A stretch of 64,000 nucleotides of DNA, taken from NCBI RefSeq assembly GCF_004327285.1, contig NZ_QJUI01000008.1, positions 1 through 64,000 of the forward strand, in the 5' to 3' direction. Source of the DNA: Phytopseudomonas daroniae (GTDB taxonomy: Bacteria > Pseudomonadota > Gammaproteobacteria > Pseudomonadales > Pseudomonadaceae). The position numbers and the translations under genes were made by a program. The notes beneath the pieces are model-generated. The model did not search any database, was not told where the DNA came from, and saw only the letters and a list, made by a program, of their open reading frames with translations. Below, piece by piece: positions 54,513 through 62,049 of the stretch (positions are counted from its first letter, which is position 1; each line of letters starts with the position of its first letter).

Positions 54513-55556
54513 ATGGTGTCTGCATCCCACTGCATCGGACACGCGCAGTTGCTCGCCCGCGTGACGGAAATCTTCGCCGGTTATGTTCCCCCGGAGCATG
54601 CCGCTTTCATCGCCCATTGCCTGGTCGAAGCCGAGGCGCGGGGCGTGGCTTCCCACGGTATTGGCCGCATTCCGGTATACACCAGGCGCCTGCGTCTGGG
54701 CCTGGTGAATACCGAGCCGAACCTGCGGGTCAGTGGTGATGAAGGTGCCACTGCCCATGTCGATGGCGACAACGGCATGGGCTATGTGGTCGCGCACCGC
54801 GCCATGCAGGTGGCGATCGAGCGTGCCACTCGCCATGGCGTGAGCCTGGTGCTGGCTTCCAACAGCAACCATTTCGGCATGTCCGCCTGCTATCTGCAGA
54901 TGGCCATCGATCAGGGGCTCGGAGCCATGGTGTTGACCAATGCGCCACCCTTGATGCCCGTGTGGGGCGGGCGCAGTCCGTTTCTCGGCACCAGCCCGTT
55001 CGCCCTCGGCATGCCGGGAGGCGCTACGCCGTTGAAACTGGATATGGCCACCTCGGTGGTCGCGTTCGGCAAGCTGCGCCGGGCTGCGCGCCTGGGTGAG
55101 CCGATACCGGAAGGCTGGGCGCTGGACAGCGAAGGGCGTTCGACCACCGATGCCGAGCAGGCGATCAAGGGCGTGGTGTTGCCGATGGCCGGGCCCAAGG
55201 GCTCGGGCATGGCGCTGCTGATGGAAGCCTTGGCCGGCGTGATGTCGGGGGCGGCGTTCGGCGGCGAGGTGCGCAACCAGAACAGCGATTTCAGCGCGCC
55301 GCAGAATGTCGGACACACCTTCCTGGTGTTCCGTACCGACCTGTTCCAGCCGGCTGCCGACTACGCGAGCAAGATGGACGAGCTGGTTGGCCGGGCCAAG
55401 GCCTCGCCTCTGGCGGAAGGCTTCGATGAAGTGCTGATGCCGGGAGAACGCGAAGACCGCTTGTGCCAGCAGGCGCTGCGCGATGGCCTGGTGATTGGCA
55501 GCGCCGATCTGCGGATGCTCGATGAGGAGCGTGAGTTGGCCAGCGCACACGCCTGA
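54513..55556 (+). CDS. Ldh_2 family (malate/L-lactate/sulfolactate-type) dehydrogenase
   Basis: The 347-aa NAD(P)-dependent enzyme is of the Ldh_2 fold. Conserved residues are present: Ser47-His48-Gly49 (ASHGIGRIP), His120 (NSNHFG) and Asp177 (KLDMATS). Family members oxidise (S)-malate, ureidoglycolate or (R)-sulfolactate. Together with the D-2-hydroxyacid dehydrogenase upstream it could interconvert both enantiomers of one hydroxy acid through a shared 2-oxo acid, as SlcC and ComC do with sulfolactate. No sulfolyase gene (suyAB) is present, so the acid is not necessarily sulfonated. Confidence 0.87.
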   Translation: MVSASHCIGHAQLLARVTEIFAGYVPPEHAAFIAHCLVEAEARGVASHGIGRIPVYTRRLRLGLVNTEPNLRVSGDEGATAHVDGDNGMGYVVAHRAMQVAIERATRHGVSLVLASNSNHFGMSACYLQMAIDQGLGAMVLTNAPPLMPVWGGRSPFLGTSPFALGMPGGATPLKLDMATSVVAFGKLRRAARLGEPIPEGWALDSEGRSTTDAEQAIKGVVLPMAGPKGSGMALLMEALAGVMSGAAFGGEVRNQNSDFSAPQNVGHTFLVFRTDLFQPAADYASKMDELVGRAKASPLAEGFDEVLMPGEREDRLCQQALRDGLVIGSADLRMLDEERELASAHA

Positions 55557-55562
55557 ACCGCA

Positions 55563-56240
55563 TCACTCGTTGGCGATCTGCCGAGTCAGGCGGGTCGCCT
55601 CTTCCTTCAGGCGCTCTACGGCCCGCGCCTGGAAAGCCTCGTCGAAACGGCTCTTGAGGCCGGACACCGACAGCGCGCCGCGCAACGAACCATCGGGCAG
55701 GCACAACGGCACCGCGATGGCTGCCACGTCCGGCGCTCGCTCCCCAAGCGACAGGTGATAACCGCGCTGGCGAATCAGCTCCATCACCTCGCCCTGCTCG
55801 CCGGCAAAGGCCAGCAGTACCTGGCCGGCAGCGCCGCGCTGCAGCGGCAGGCGCACGCCTTCCTCCAGGTGATGGCGGATTTCCTGGTTGGAGTTCTGCC
55901 GCAGCAGACAGACCCGCACATCTCCCTCGCGCACATAGAAGGACGCCGTCTCGTTGAGCTCCTCGGCCAACTGTCGCAGCGACGGTCGGATCAGGTCGCC
56001 AAGTTCACGGCGATACAGCGAACCGAGCTGGCCGATGGTCGGGCCCAGGCGAAAGGCGCCGTGCTCGTCGCGCACCAGGTAACCGAAGTGCTCCAGCGAA
56101 CCGCACAGGCGCAGGATGGTGCTCTTGTACAGGCCGGTCTTCTCGGCCAGGTCACGCAGGTTGAGGCGGCTCGGGCCATTGGCGAAGGCGCCGACGATCG
56201 ACAGGGCGCGATCGACGGCTTCGACTCGATTCTTGGTCAT
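55563..56240 (-). CDS. IclR-family transcriptional regulator
   Basis: The 225-aa protein has an N-terminal winged helix (VEAVDRALSIVGAFANGPSRLNLRDLAEKTGLYKSTILRL) and an IclR effector domain. The ATG at 56240 follows AGGAATG; the open frame continues to 56531 across the promoter region, but those residues are not conserved. It is divergent from the CoA-transferase gene, with two palindromic sites between them, and probably represses that operon and itself. Confidence 0.9.
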   Translation of the reverse strand: MTKNRVEAVDRALSIVGAFANGPSRLNLRDLAEKTGLYKSTILRLCGSLEHFGYLVRDEHGAFRLGPTIGQLGSLYRRELGDLIRPSLRQLAEELNETASFYVREGDVRVCLLRQNSNQEIRHHLEEGVRLPLQRGAAGQVLLAFAGEQGEVMELIRQRGYHLSLGERAPDVAAIAVPLCLPDGSLRGALSVSGLKSRFDEAFQARAVERLKEEATRLTRQIANE

Positions 56241-56324
56241 GGGGCATTCCTGTGCGGGCGAATCCGGCCATTCTAATCCAGCTGATGGGACGAACCGCAG
56301 CGATGCGTTGAAAGCGAGGCGATA

Positions 56325-56339
56325 TTCTATATAATAGAA
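56325..56339. promoter_or_regulatory. Operator 1 of the CoA-transferase promoter
   Basis: TTCTATATAATAGAA is an inverted repeat (TTCTA/TAGAA arms). A second copy begins 20 bp downstream, about two helical turns, which suits paired binding of an IclR tetramer. Confidence 0.65.
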
Positions 56340-56344
56340 AGATG

Positions 56345-56359
56345 TTCTATCTAGTAGAA
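56345..56359. promoter_or_regulatory. Operator 2 of the CoA-transferase promoter
   Basis: TTCTATCTAGTAGAA is an inverted repeat with TTCTA/TAGAA arms. It lies 32-46 bp upstream of the CoA-transferase ATG, so it probably overlaps the promoter and would repress. Confidence 0.65.
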
Positions 56360-56390
56360 TAAAATCTCTCAAAATAAGGAGCTCGTCAGC

Positions 56391-57590
56391 ATGATCAGCC
56401 CACTGAAAGGCATTCGTGTGCTGGATCTGACCAACGTACTGGCCGGTCCATTCTGCTGCCATCAACTGGCCCATATGGGCGCTGACGTGATCAAGGTCGA
56501 GGTGCCCGGCAGCGGCGACCTGGCCCGCCAACTGGGAGCCGATGCCGAGCTCAACCAGAAATTCATGGGTGTTTCCTTCCTGGCGCAGAACCCCGGCAAG
56601 CGTTCACTGACCCTGAATCTGAAGAACGCCGAGGCCCGCGAGGTATTCCTCAAGCTGGTCGCCAGCGCCGACGTGCTGGTGGAAAACTTCCGCCCCGGTG
56701 TGATGACGCGCCTGGGGCTGGGCTACGAAACGCTCAAGGCGGTCAATCCCAAGCTGATCTATTGCGCCATTTCCGGTTTCGGCCAAGATGGCCCACTGCA
56801 CGATCTGCCGGCCTACGATCAGATCATCCAGGGTATGTCCGGGGTGATGAGCATCACCGGCGCGCCGGAAAACGCGCCGTATCGGGTGGGTTATCCGATC
56901 TCCGATACCGTCGGTGGCATCACCGCCGCCTTCGCCATTACCAGTGTGCTGGCCGACCGTCAGCGCAGCGAAGGCTGCTTCCTCGATATTTCCATGCTCG
57001 AAGCGTCCCTGGCCACCATGGGCTGGGCGGTGTCGAACTTCCTGGTCGCCGGTCGTGTACCTCAGCCGATGGGCAACGACAACGTCACCGCCAGCCCGTC
57101 GGGCACCTTCCGCACGGCCAGCGGGCCGCTGAATATCGCCGCCAACAAACAGGAACAGTTCGAGGCGGTGTGCCGGGTCGTGGGGCGCGAGGAACTGATC
57201 GCCGATCCGCGTTTTGCCAAGCGCCAGGCTCGCCTGCAGCACCGTGATGAGCTGACCCGGCTGCTGGAGGAGGCGTTGTCGACCCGCCCGGCGGACGAAT
57301 GGTGGGCCTTGTTGGTGGCGGCGGGCGTGCCGTCCGGGCCGGTGTACCAGGTGCCTGAGGTGCTCGAGCATCCACAGATTCGTGACCGCGGCATGATTGC
57401 CCACTTCGAGCGGGTGCCTGGTGTCGAGCGCCCGGTCAGCCTGCTGCGTACCGGTATCAAGATCAACCACCAGGCGCCGTCGGTGAGCACTCCGCCGCCG
57501 CAGCTCGGTGAACACACCGACAGCATCCTGGCCGAACTCGGCTACAGCGATGAGCAGATCCACAGCCTGCGCGAGGAGCACGCACTATGA
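56391..57590 (+). CDS. Class III (CaiB/BaiF/Frc) CoA-transferase
   Basis: The 399-aa enzyme has the conserved PLKGIRVLDLTNVLAGPF start and KVEVPGSGD. The probable catalytic Asp172 lies in GYPISDTVGG. Such enzymes move CoA to a carboxylic acid, often an odd dicarboxylate or tricarboxylate. AAGGAG precedes the ATG. The stop overlaps the citryl-CoA-lyase-like gene by 4 bp, so this enzyme presumably makes the CoA ester that the next one cleaves. Confidence 0.92.
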   Translation: MISPLKGIRVLDLTNVLAGPFCCHQLAHMGADVIKVEVPGSGDLARQLGADAELNQKFMGVSFLAQNPGKRSLTLNLKNAEAREVFLKLVASADVLVENFRPGVMTRLGLGYETLKAVNPKLIYCAISGFGQDGPLHDLPAYDQIIQGMSGVMSITGAPENAPYRVGYPISDTVGGITAAFAITSVLADRQRSEGCFLDISMLEASLATMGWAVSNFLVAGRVPQPMGNDNVTASPSGTFRTASGPLNIAANKQEQFEAVCRVVGREELIADPRFAKRQARLQHRDELTRLLEEALSTRPADEWWALLVAAGVPSGPVYQVPEVLEHPQIRDRGMIAHFERVPGVERPVSLLRTGIKINHQAPSVSTPPPQLGEHTDSILAELGYSDEQIHSLREEHAL

Positions 57591-58423
57591 CCGACGCCAA
57601 CGACGGACGCCGCCTGAGCGAACAATGGTGGACGACCTCCATTATCCAGATGCAGCCGGGCGAGATCCGCTACCGCGGTTACGCCATCGAAGAACTGATC
57701 GGCAATGTCGGTTTCGCGCAGATGATCTGGCTGATGCTGCGTGGCGAGCTGCCCAGCGTCGCCCAGGGCCGCCTGCTGGAAACCGCGTTGATGTCGGCTG
57801 TCGACCACGGCCCGCAGGCACCGAGCATCGCCATCGCGCGCATGGCCACGACCTGCGGCGTCGGCCTCAACAGCGCCATGGCGTCGGCGCTGAACGTGCT
57901 TGGCGACGTGCATGGTGGTGCCGGTGAGCAGGCTGTCGGGTTGTACCTGGACATCGCCGCGCGGATGGAGGCCGGCGACGCCCAGGAACAGGCCACCGAT
58001 GCCGCCCTCGATGCCTTCATCGCGGCCAATGGCAAGTTCATCCCCGGTTTTGGCCATCGCTTCCATCCTGTCGATCCGCGTTCGGCGCCGCTGCTGGCGG
58101 CGGTCGACAAGGCTGCCGCCGAGGGCGTGGTCGGTGGGCGTTTCGCGCAGATCGCGCGGAGCATCGAAGAGCGGCTGCAGGCCCGCAAGGGTAAGCGTAT
58201 TCCGATGAACATCGACGGCGCCACCGCGGTGATCTACGCCGAGCTGGGCTTTCCGGCACCGCTGGCGCGGGGGCTTTTCTGCCTCTCGCGTTCGGTGGGC
58301 ATCCTCGCTCACGCCTGGGAGCAGACCCAGCAGGGCGGGCGTAACAAGGGGCCGATCCCGCGTCAGTTCATCTGGGATTACGACGGCCAGGCACCGCGCC
58401 CGGTACCTGCTCAGGAGGGCTGA
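57587..58423 (+). CDS. Citryl-CoA-lyase-like enzyme (citrate synthase fold, short form)
   Basis: The 278-aa protein has only the C-terminal citrate synthase-like core, about 150 residues shorter than citrate synthase. The counterparts of its three catalytic residues are kept: His109 (GDVHGGAGE), His157 (PGFGHRF) and Asp210 (MNIDGATAV). Stand-alone lyases of this type cleave citryl-CoA into acetyl-CoA and oxaloacetate, or related esters. Paired with a class III CoA-transferase, it gives a two-step breakdown: activation of a citrate-like acid, then retro-Claisen cleavage. The exact substrate is not known. This gene and the CoA-transferase gene form an IclR-controlled pair. Confidence 0.88.
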   Translation: MTDANDGRRLSEQWWTTSIIQMQPGEIRYRGYAIEELIGNVGFAQMIWLMLRGELPSVAQGRLLETALMSAVDHGPQAPSIAIARMATTCGVGLNSAMASALNVLGDVHGGAGEQAVGLYLDIAARMEAGDAQEQATDAALDAFIAANGKFIPGFGHRFHPVDPRSAPLLAAVDKAAAEGVVGGRFAQIARSIEERLQARKGKRIPMNIDGATAVIYAELGFPAPLARGLFCLSRSVGILAHAWEQTQQGGRNKGPIPRQFIWDYDGQAPRPVPAQEG

Positions 58424-58443
58424 GCTGGCCGGCTGCAAGCGGC

Positions 58444-59787
58444 TCAGGCGTCCAGTTTGATGACCTTGGCCAGGACGATCTTCGGGCCTTTCATCTTCTT
58501 GACGATCAGGCGCAGGCCGGCGACTTCCAGAGATTCCTCTTCCTCGGGAACGCGCTTGAGGGTTTCGTAGATCAGGCCGGCGAGGGTTTCCGCCTCGATG
58601 TGGTCGAGGTCGACGCCGAGCAGGCGTTCCAGCTTGAACAGCGGCGTGTCGCCGCGCACCAGCAGCTTGCCCGGCTGGTAGGCGAGGATGCCGCGTTCGG
58701 CCTTGCGGTGCTCGTCCTGGATATCGCCGACCAGGGCTTCGAGCACGTCCTCCATGGTCAGGTAGCCGATGACCTTGCCGTCGGCTTCCTCGACCAGAGC
58801 GAAGTGCGCGCCGCCCTTGCGGAACTCTTCGAGCAGTTCGGACAGCGGCAGGTTGCGGTTGACCTTTTCCAGCGGGTGCATCAGCTCGCTCAGGCGCAGG
58901 GTCGAGGGCAGCATTTCCAGCTGCGACAGGTGCAGCAGCAGATCCTTGATGTGCAGCACGCCGACGAACTCGCCGGCGGCTTCGTCGTAGATCGGGTAGC
59001 GGCTGTACTTGTGACGGCGGAACACGCTGAACACTTCGTCCAGCGAAGCATTGAGCTCCAGATAGACCAGGTCTTCACGGGAGTTGGCCCAATCCACCAC
59101 TTCCAGTTCGCTCAGTTCCACGGCCGAGGCGAGTACGCGCATGTCCTGATCGGTCGGGTCGCTGGCGCGGCTGGAGTGCAGGATCAGCTTGAGCTCGTCG
59201 CGGCTGTAATGGTGATCGTGGTGGGTGCCCGGCTCGCCCTGGCCGGCGATACGCAGGATGGCGTTGGCGCTGGCGTTGAGCAGGAAGATCGCCGGGTACA
59301 TGGCCCAGTAGAACAGGTACAGCGGCACCGCCGTCCACAGCGATAGCAGCTCGGGCTTGCGGATCGCCCAGGATTTGGGCGCCAGCTCGCCGACCACGAT
59401 GTGCAGGTAGGAAATGATGAAGAAGGCGGTGAAGAAGGCGATGCCGTGAATCAGCTTCGGCGACTCGATGCCGATCGAGGTCAGCAGTGGTTCGAGCAGG
59501 TGGGCGAAGGCAGGCTCACCGACCCAGCCAAGCCCGAGAGAGGCCAGGGTAATGCCCAACTGGCAGGCCGACAGGTAGGCATCGAGCTGGTTGTGCACGG
59601 TGCGCAGGATGTGTCCACGCCAGCCATTCTCCTGGGCCAGGGCTTCGACCTTGGTGGCCCGCAGCTTGACCATGGCGAACTCGGCGGCGACGAAGAAGCC
59701 GTTGAGTAGTACCAGGAACAAGGCGAACAGCACGAGGCCGAAATCGGCGAAATAGGTGGAGAAAGAGACGCTCGTAGAGGGATCCAT
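58444..59787 (-). CDS. CNNM/CBS/CorC-domain membrane protein
   Basis: The 447-aa protein has a CNNM (DUF21) membrane domain with about four helices (residues 10-200; LNGFFVAAEFAMVKLRATKVEAL). A CBS pair follows (about 220-345; FRRHKYSRYPIYDEAAGEFVGVLHIKDLL), then a CorC_HlyC domain (about 360-440). Such proteins are linked to magnesium/cobalt efflux or membrane-damage resistance, and old 'hemolysin' labels are unreliable. It lies downstream of phoR on the same strand, as PA5362 does in P. aeruginosa. Confidence 0.9.
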   Translation of the reverse strand: MDPSTSVSFSTYFADFGLVLFALFLVLLNGFFVAAEFAMVKLRATKVEALAQENGWRGHILRTVHNQLDAYLSACQLGITLASLGLGWVGEPAFAHLLEPLLTSIGIESPKLIHGIAFFTAFFIISYLHIVVGELAPKSWAIRKPELLSLWTAVPLYLFYWAMYPAIFLLNASANAILRIAGQGEPGTHHDHHYSRDELKLILHSSRASDPTDQDMRVLASAVELSELEVVDWANSREDLVYLELNASLDEVFSVFRRHKYSRYPIYDEAAGEFVGVLHIKDLLLHLSQLEMLPSTLRLSELMHPLEKVNRNLPLSELLEEFRKGGAHFALVEEADGKVIGYLTMEDVLEALVGDIQDEHRKAERGILAYQPGKLLVRGDTPLFKLERLLGVDLDHIEAETLAGLIYETLKRVPEEEESLEVAGLRLIVKKMKGPKIVLAKVIKLDA

Positions 59788-59850
59788 GGGGAGTTCGTGT
59801 GACCAGATATTGCTAAAGGGTGGGGCCTGGGACGGTGCTTTGCAATAGGT

Positions 59851-61176
59851 CTAAACGCGGTGCGCTATCTGGGTGGCCGGGAAATGGCAGATGAACAGGC
59901 TGCCCTTGCCGACGACGCTGGTGATATCCAGCTTGCCGCGGTGGCGCAGCAACACGTGCTTGACGATGGCCAGGCCCAGGCCGGTACCGCCGGTATTGCT
60001 GGCGCGGCTGGAGTCCACCCGATAGAAGCGTTCGGTCAGGCGCGGCAGGTGTTTGGCCTCGATACCCGGGCCGCTGTCCTGCACCGAGAGGTGGGCGCCC
60101 TGTTCGTTTTGCCACCAGCGGATGCGGATCTCGCCCTCGGCCGGGGTGTACTTGACCGCGTTGAACACCAGGTTGGAAAAGGCGCTGCGCAGCTCCGATT
60201 CGCTGCCCTTGAGTTTGAGCTGGGGGTCGGCTTCCAGGCTGATGCGGTGGTTGCGTTCGGCGGACAGTGCCTGGGCATCGGTCTTGATCGACAGTAGCAA
60301 CAGATCGACCGCCACCGGCTGATTGTCGGACGGATAGTCGGTGGCTTCCAGCTTGGCCAGCAGCAGCAGATCGTTGAGCAGGCCCTGCATGCGCGAGCCC
60401 TGCTGCTGCATCTGCTGCAGGGCACGGCGCCAGCGTGGATTGATGTCGTCCACGTTGTCCTGCAGGGTTTCCAGGTAACCGGAAATCACCGTGAGCGGCG
60501 TGCGCAGTTCGTGGGATACGTTGGCGACGAAATCCTTGCGCATCTGTTCCAGCTGGTGCAAACGGGTCACGTCGCGCACCAGCATCAGGTGTTCCCGATT
60601 GCCGTAGCGGGTGATGTTCAACTGCAGCTGCTTGCGCGGGTTGACCGGCGAGGGCAGATCGAGCGGTTCGAGGTAATTGCCACGCTCGAAGTATTCCTTG
60701 AAGCGCGGATCACGCACCAGGTTGGTGATGGACTGGCCGCTGTCCTGGGGCGTTTTCAGGCCCAGCAGGGTTTCCGAAGCCTTGTTCCACCATTCCAGGT
60801 TGCCGTTGCTGTCGAGCATGATCACCGCATCGCGCAGGGCCGCGGTGGATTCCTGGACGCGGTCGATGACTGCTTGCAGGCGGCCACGGGCACGCTGGTT
60901 GCGGCGCTGCAGGTGATAGATGCTGTCGAACACCTCGCCCCACAAACCGTAGCCGTCGGGCGGCGGTTCGTCGGGCTGGTGATCCTTGAGCCAGGCGTGC
61001 AGACGCAGCAGTTGGCTGAGTGTCCACGCCAGGTGAATGGCCAGCCCCAAGGCCAGCGCCCAGGCATAGTGGCCGGTGATCAGGCCCACCATCAGGCAGG
61101 CTGCGATCAGCAGCAACAAACGGCGGGTTATGGCGCCACGCCAATGGCTCGTCACGTTTCGTTCATCCGCCAGCAT
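59851..61176 (-). CDS. phoR: Phosphate-regulon sensor kinase PhoR
   Basis: The product has 441 aa. Two N-terminal transmembrane helices (about 17-35, 38-56), a charged linker and a PAS domain (about 105-205) precede the HisKA domain with phospho-acceptor His222 (VANVSHELRTPLT). The HATPase domain follows (about 320-435; NLVFNAVKYTP, DSGPGIE, GTGLGLAIVKH). It controls PhoB in response to phosphate through the Pst/PhoU system. It lies 31 bp downstream of phoB. Confidence 0.96.
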   Translation of the reverse strand: MLADERNVTSHWRGAITRRLLLLIAACLMVGLITGHYAWALALGLAIHLAWTLSQLLRLHAWLKDHQPDEPPPDGYGLWGEVFDSIYHLQRRNQRARGRLQAVIDRVQESTAALRDAVIMLDSNGNLEWWNKASETLLGLKTPQDSGQSITNLVRDPRFKEYFERGNYLEPLDLPSPVNPRKQLQLNITRYGNREHLMLVRDVTRLHQLEQMRKDFVANVSHELRTPLTVISGYLETLQDNVDDINPRWRRALQQMQQQGSRMQGLLNDLLLLAKLEATDYPSDNQPVAVDLLLLSIKTDAQALSAERNHRISLEADPQLKLKGSESELRSAFSNLVFNAVKYTPAEGEIRIRWWQNEQGAHLSVQDSGPGIEAKHLPRLTERFYRVDSSRASNTGGTGLGLAIVKHVLLRHRGKLDITSVVGKGSLFICHFPATQIAHRV

Positions 61177-61207
61177 GTCCCTGTCATGTTGCGCTCCAGG
61201 CTGCCGG

Positions 61208-61897
61208 TCAGCCCTTGGTGGAGAAACGATAACCGGTGCCGCGCACCGTCTGCACCAGGTTTTCGTAGGCTTCGCCGAGTGCCTTGCGCAGACGGCGGAT
61301 ATGCACGTCGACAGTGCGCTCTTCCACGTAGACGTTGCCGCCCCACACCTGGTCGAGCAACTGGCCGCGCGTGTAGGCGCGTTCCTGGTGAGTCATGAAG
61401 AACTGCAGCAGGCGGTATTCGGTCGGGCCCATTTCCGCCGGCCTGCCATCGATGGTCACGCGGTGGCTGATCGGATCGAGTAGCAGCCCGCCCACTTCGA
61501 TAGGGCCTTCGCTGTCGCTGGGGCCAGCACGGCGCAGTACGGCTTTCAGGCGGGCGACCAGCTCGCGGGGCGAGAAGGGCTTGGTGATGTAGTCATCGGC
61601 ACCGACTTCCAGACCCTGGATCTTGTTGTCCTCTTCGCCTTTGGCGGTGAGCATGATGATCGGGATATCTCCGGTCAGCTCGTCGCGCTTGAGGCGCCGC
61701 GCCAGCTCGATGCCGCTGGTTCCGGGCAGCATCCAGTCGAGCAGGATCAGATCGGGTTTGCGGTCGACGATGATGGCGTGGGCCTGCTGGGTATTTTCCG
61801 CTTCCAGGCACTCGTAACCGGCCATTTCCAGCGCCACCACGATCATTTCGCGGATTGGTGCTTCGTCATCGACGATCAGGATGTTCTTGCCAACCAT
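61208..61897 (-). CDS. phoB: Phosphate-regulon response regulator PhoB
   Basis: The 229-aa protein has a receiver domain with Asp10, Asp11 and phosphorylation site Asp54 (LLDWMLPG), then a winged-helix DNA-binding domain (about 130-226; [20 protein letters not shown]). It activates phosphate-starvation genes through Pho boxes. GAGG lies upstream of the ATG. A Pho box and a -10-like TATCTA precede the gene, indicating autoregulation. Confidence 0.97.
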   Translation of the reverse strand: MVGKNILIVDDEAPIREMIVVALEMAGYECLEAENTQQAHAIIVDRKPDLILLDWMLPGTSGIELARRLKRDELTGDIPIIMLTAKGEEDNKIQGLEVGADDYITKPFSPRELVARLKAVLRRAGPSDSEGPIEVGGLLLDPISHRVTIDGRPAEMGPTEYRLLQFFMTHQERAYTRGQLLDQVWGGNVYVEERTVDVHIRRLRKALGEAYENLVQTVRGTGYRFSTKG

Positions 61898-61936
61898 GGA
61901 TCAAGCCTCGGTTCATTCAACTGTCATGCGGCGCAT

Positions 61937-61968
61937 TAGATAACGGAATTATTGCAGCGATATGACAG
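61937..61968 (-). promoter_or_regulatory. phoB: Pho box and -10 element upstream of phoB
   Basis: On the minus strand CTGTCAT (61968-61962), a 4-bp spacer and CTGCAAT (61957-61951) form the 7-4-7 Pho box. The first half is perfect and the second matches 5 of 7. TATCTA (61942-61937) follows about 8 bp later as a -10 element, the spacing usual for PhoB-activated promoters that lack a -35 box. Confidence 0.75.
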
Positions 61969-62049
61969 GTGCGCGGCAAGAGCTGCGTAGCCCAGCTCTG
62001 CCGGCACCTCGAACAGGGTGGTACAGATATGGGTATTGGTGCTCGGCAC

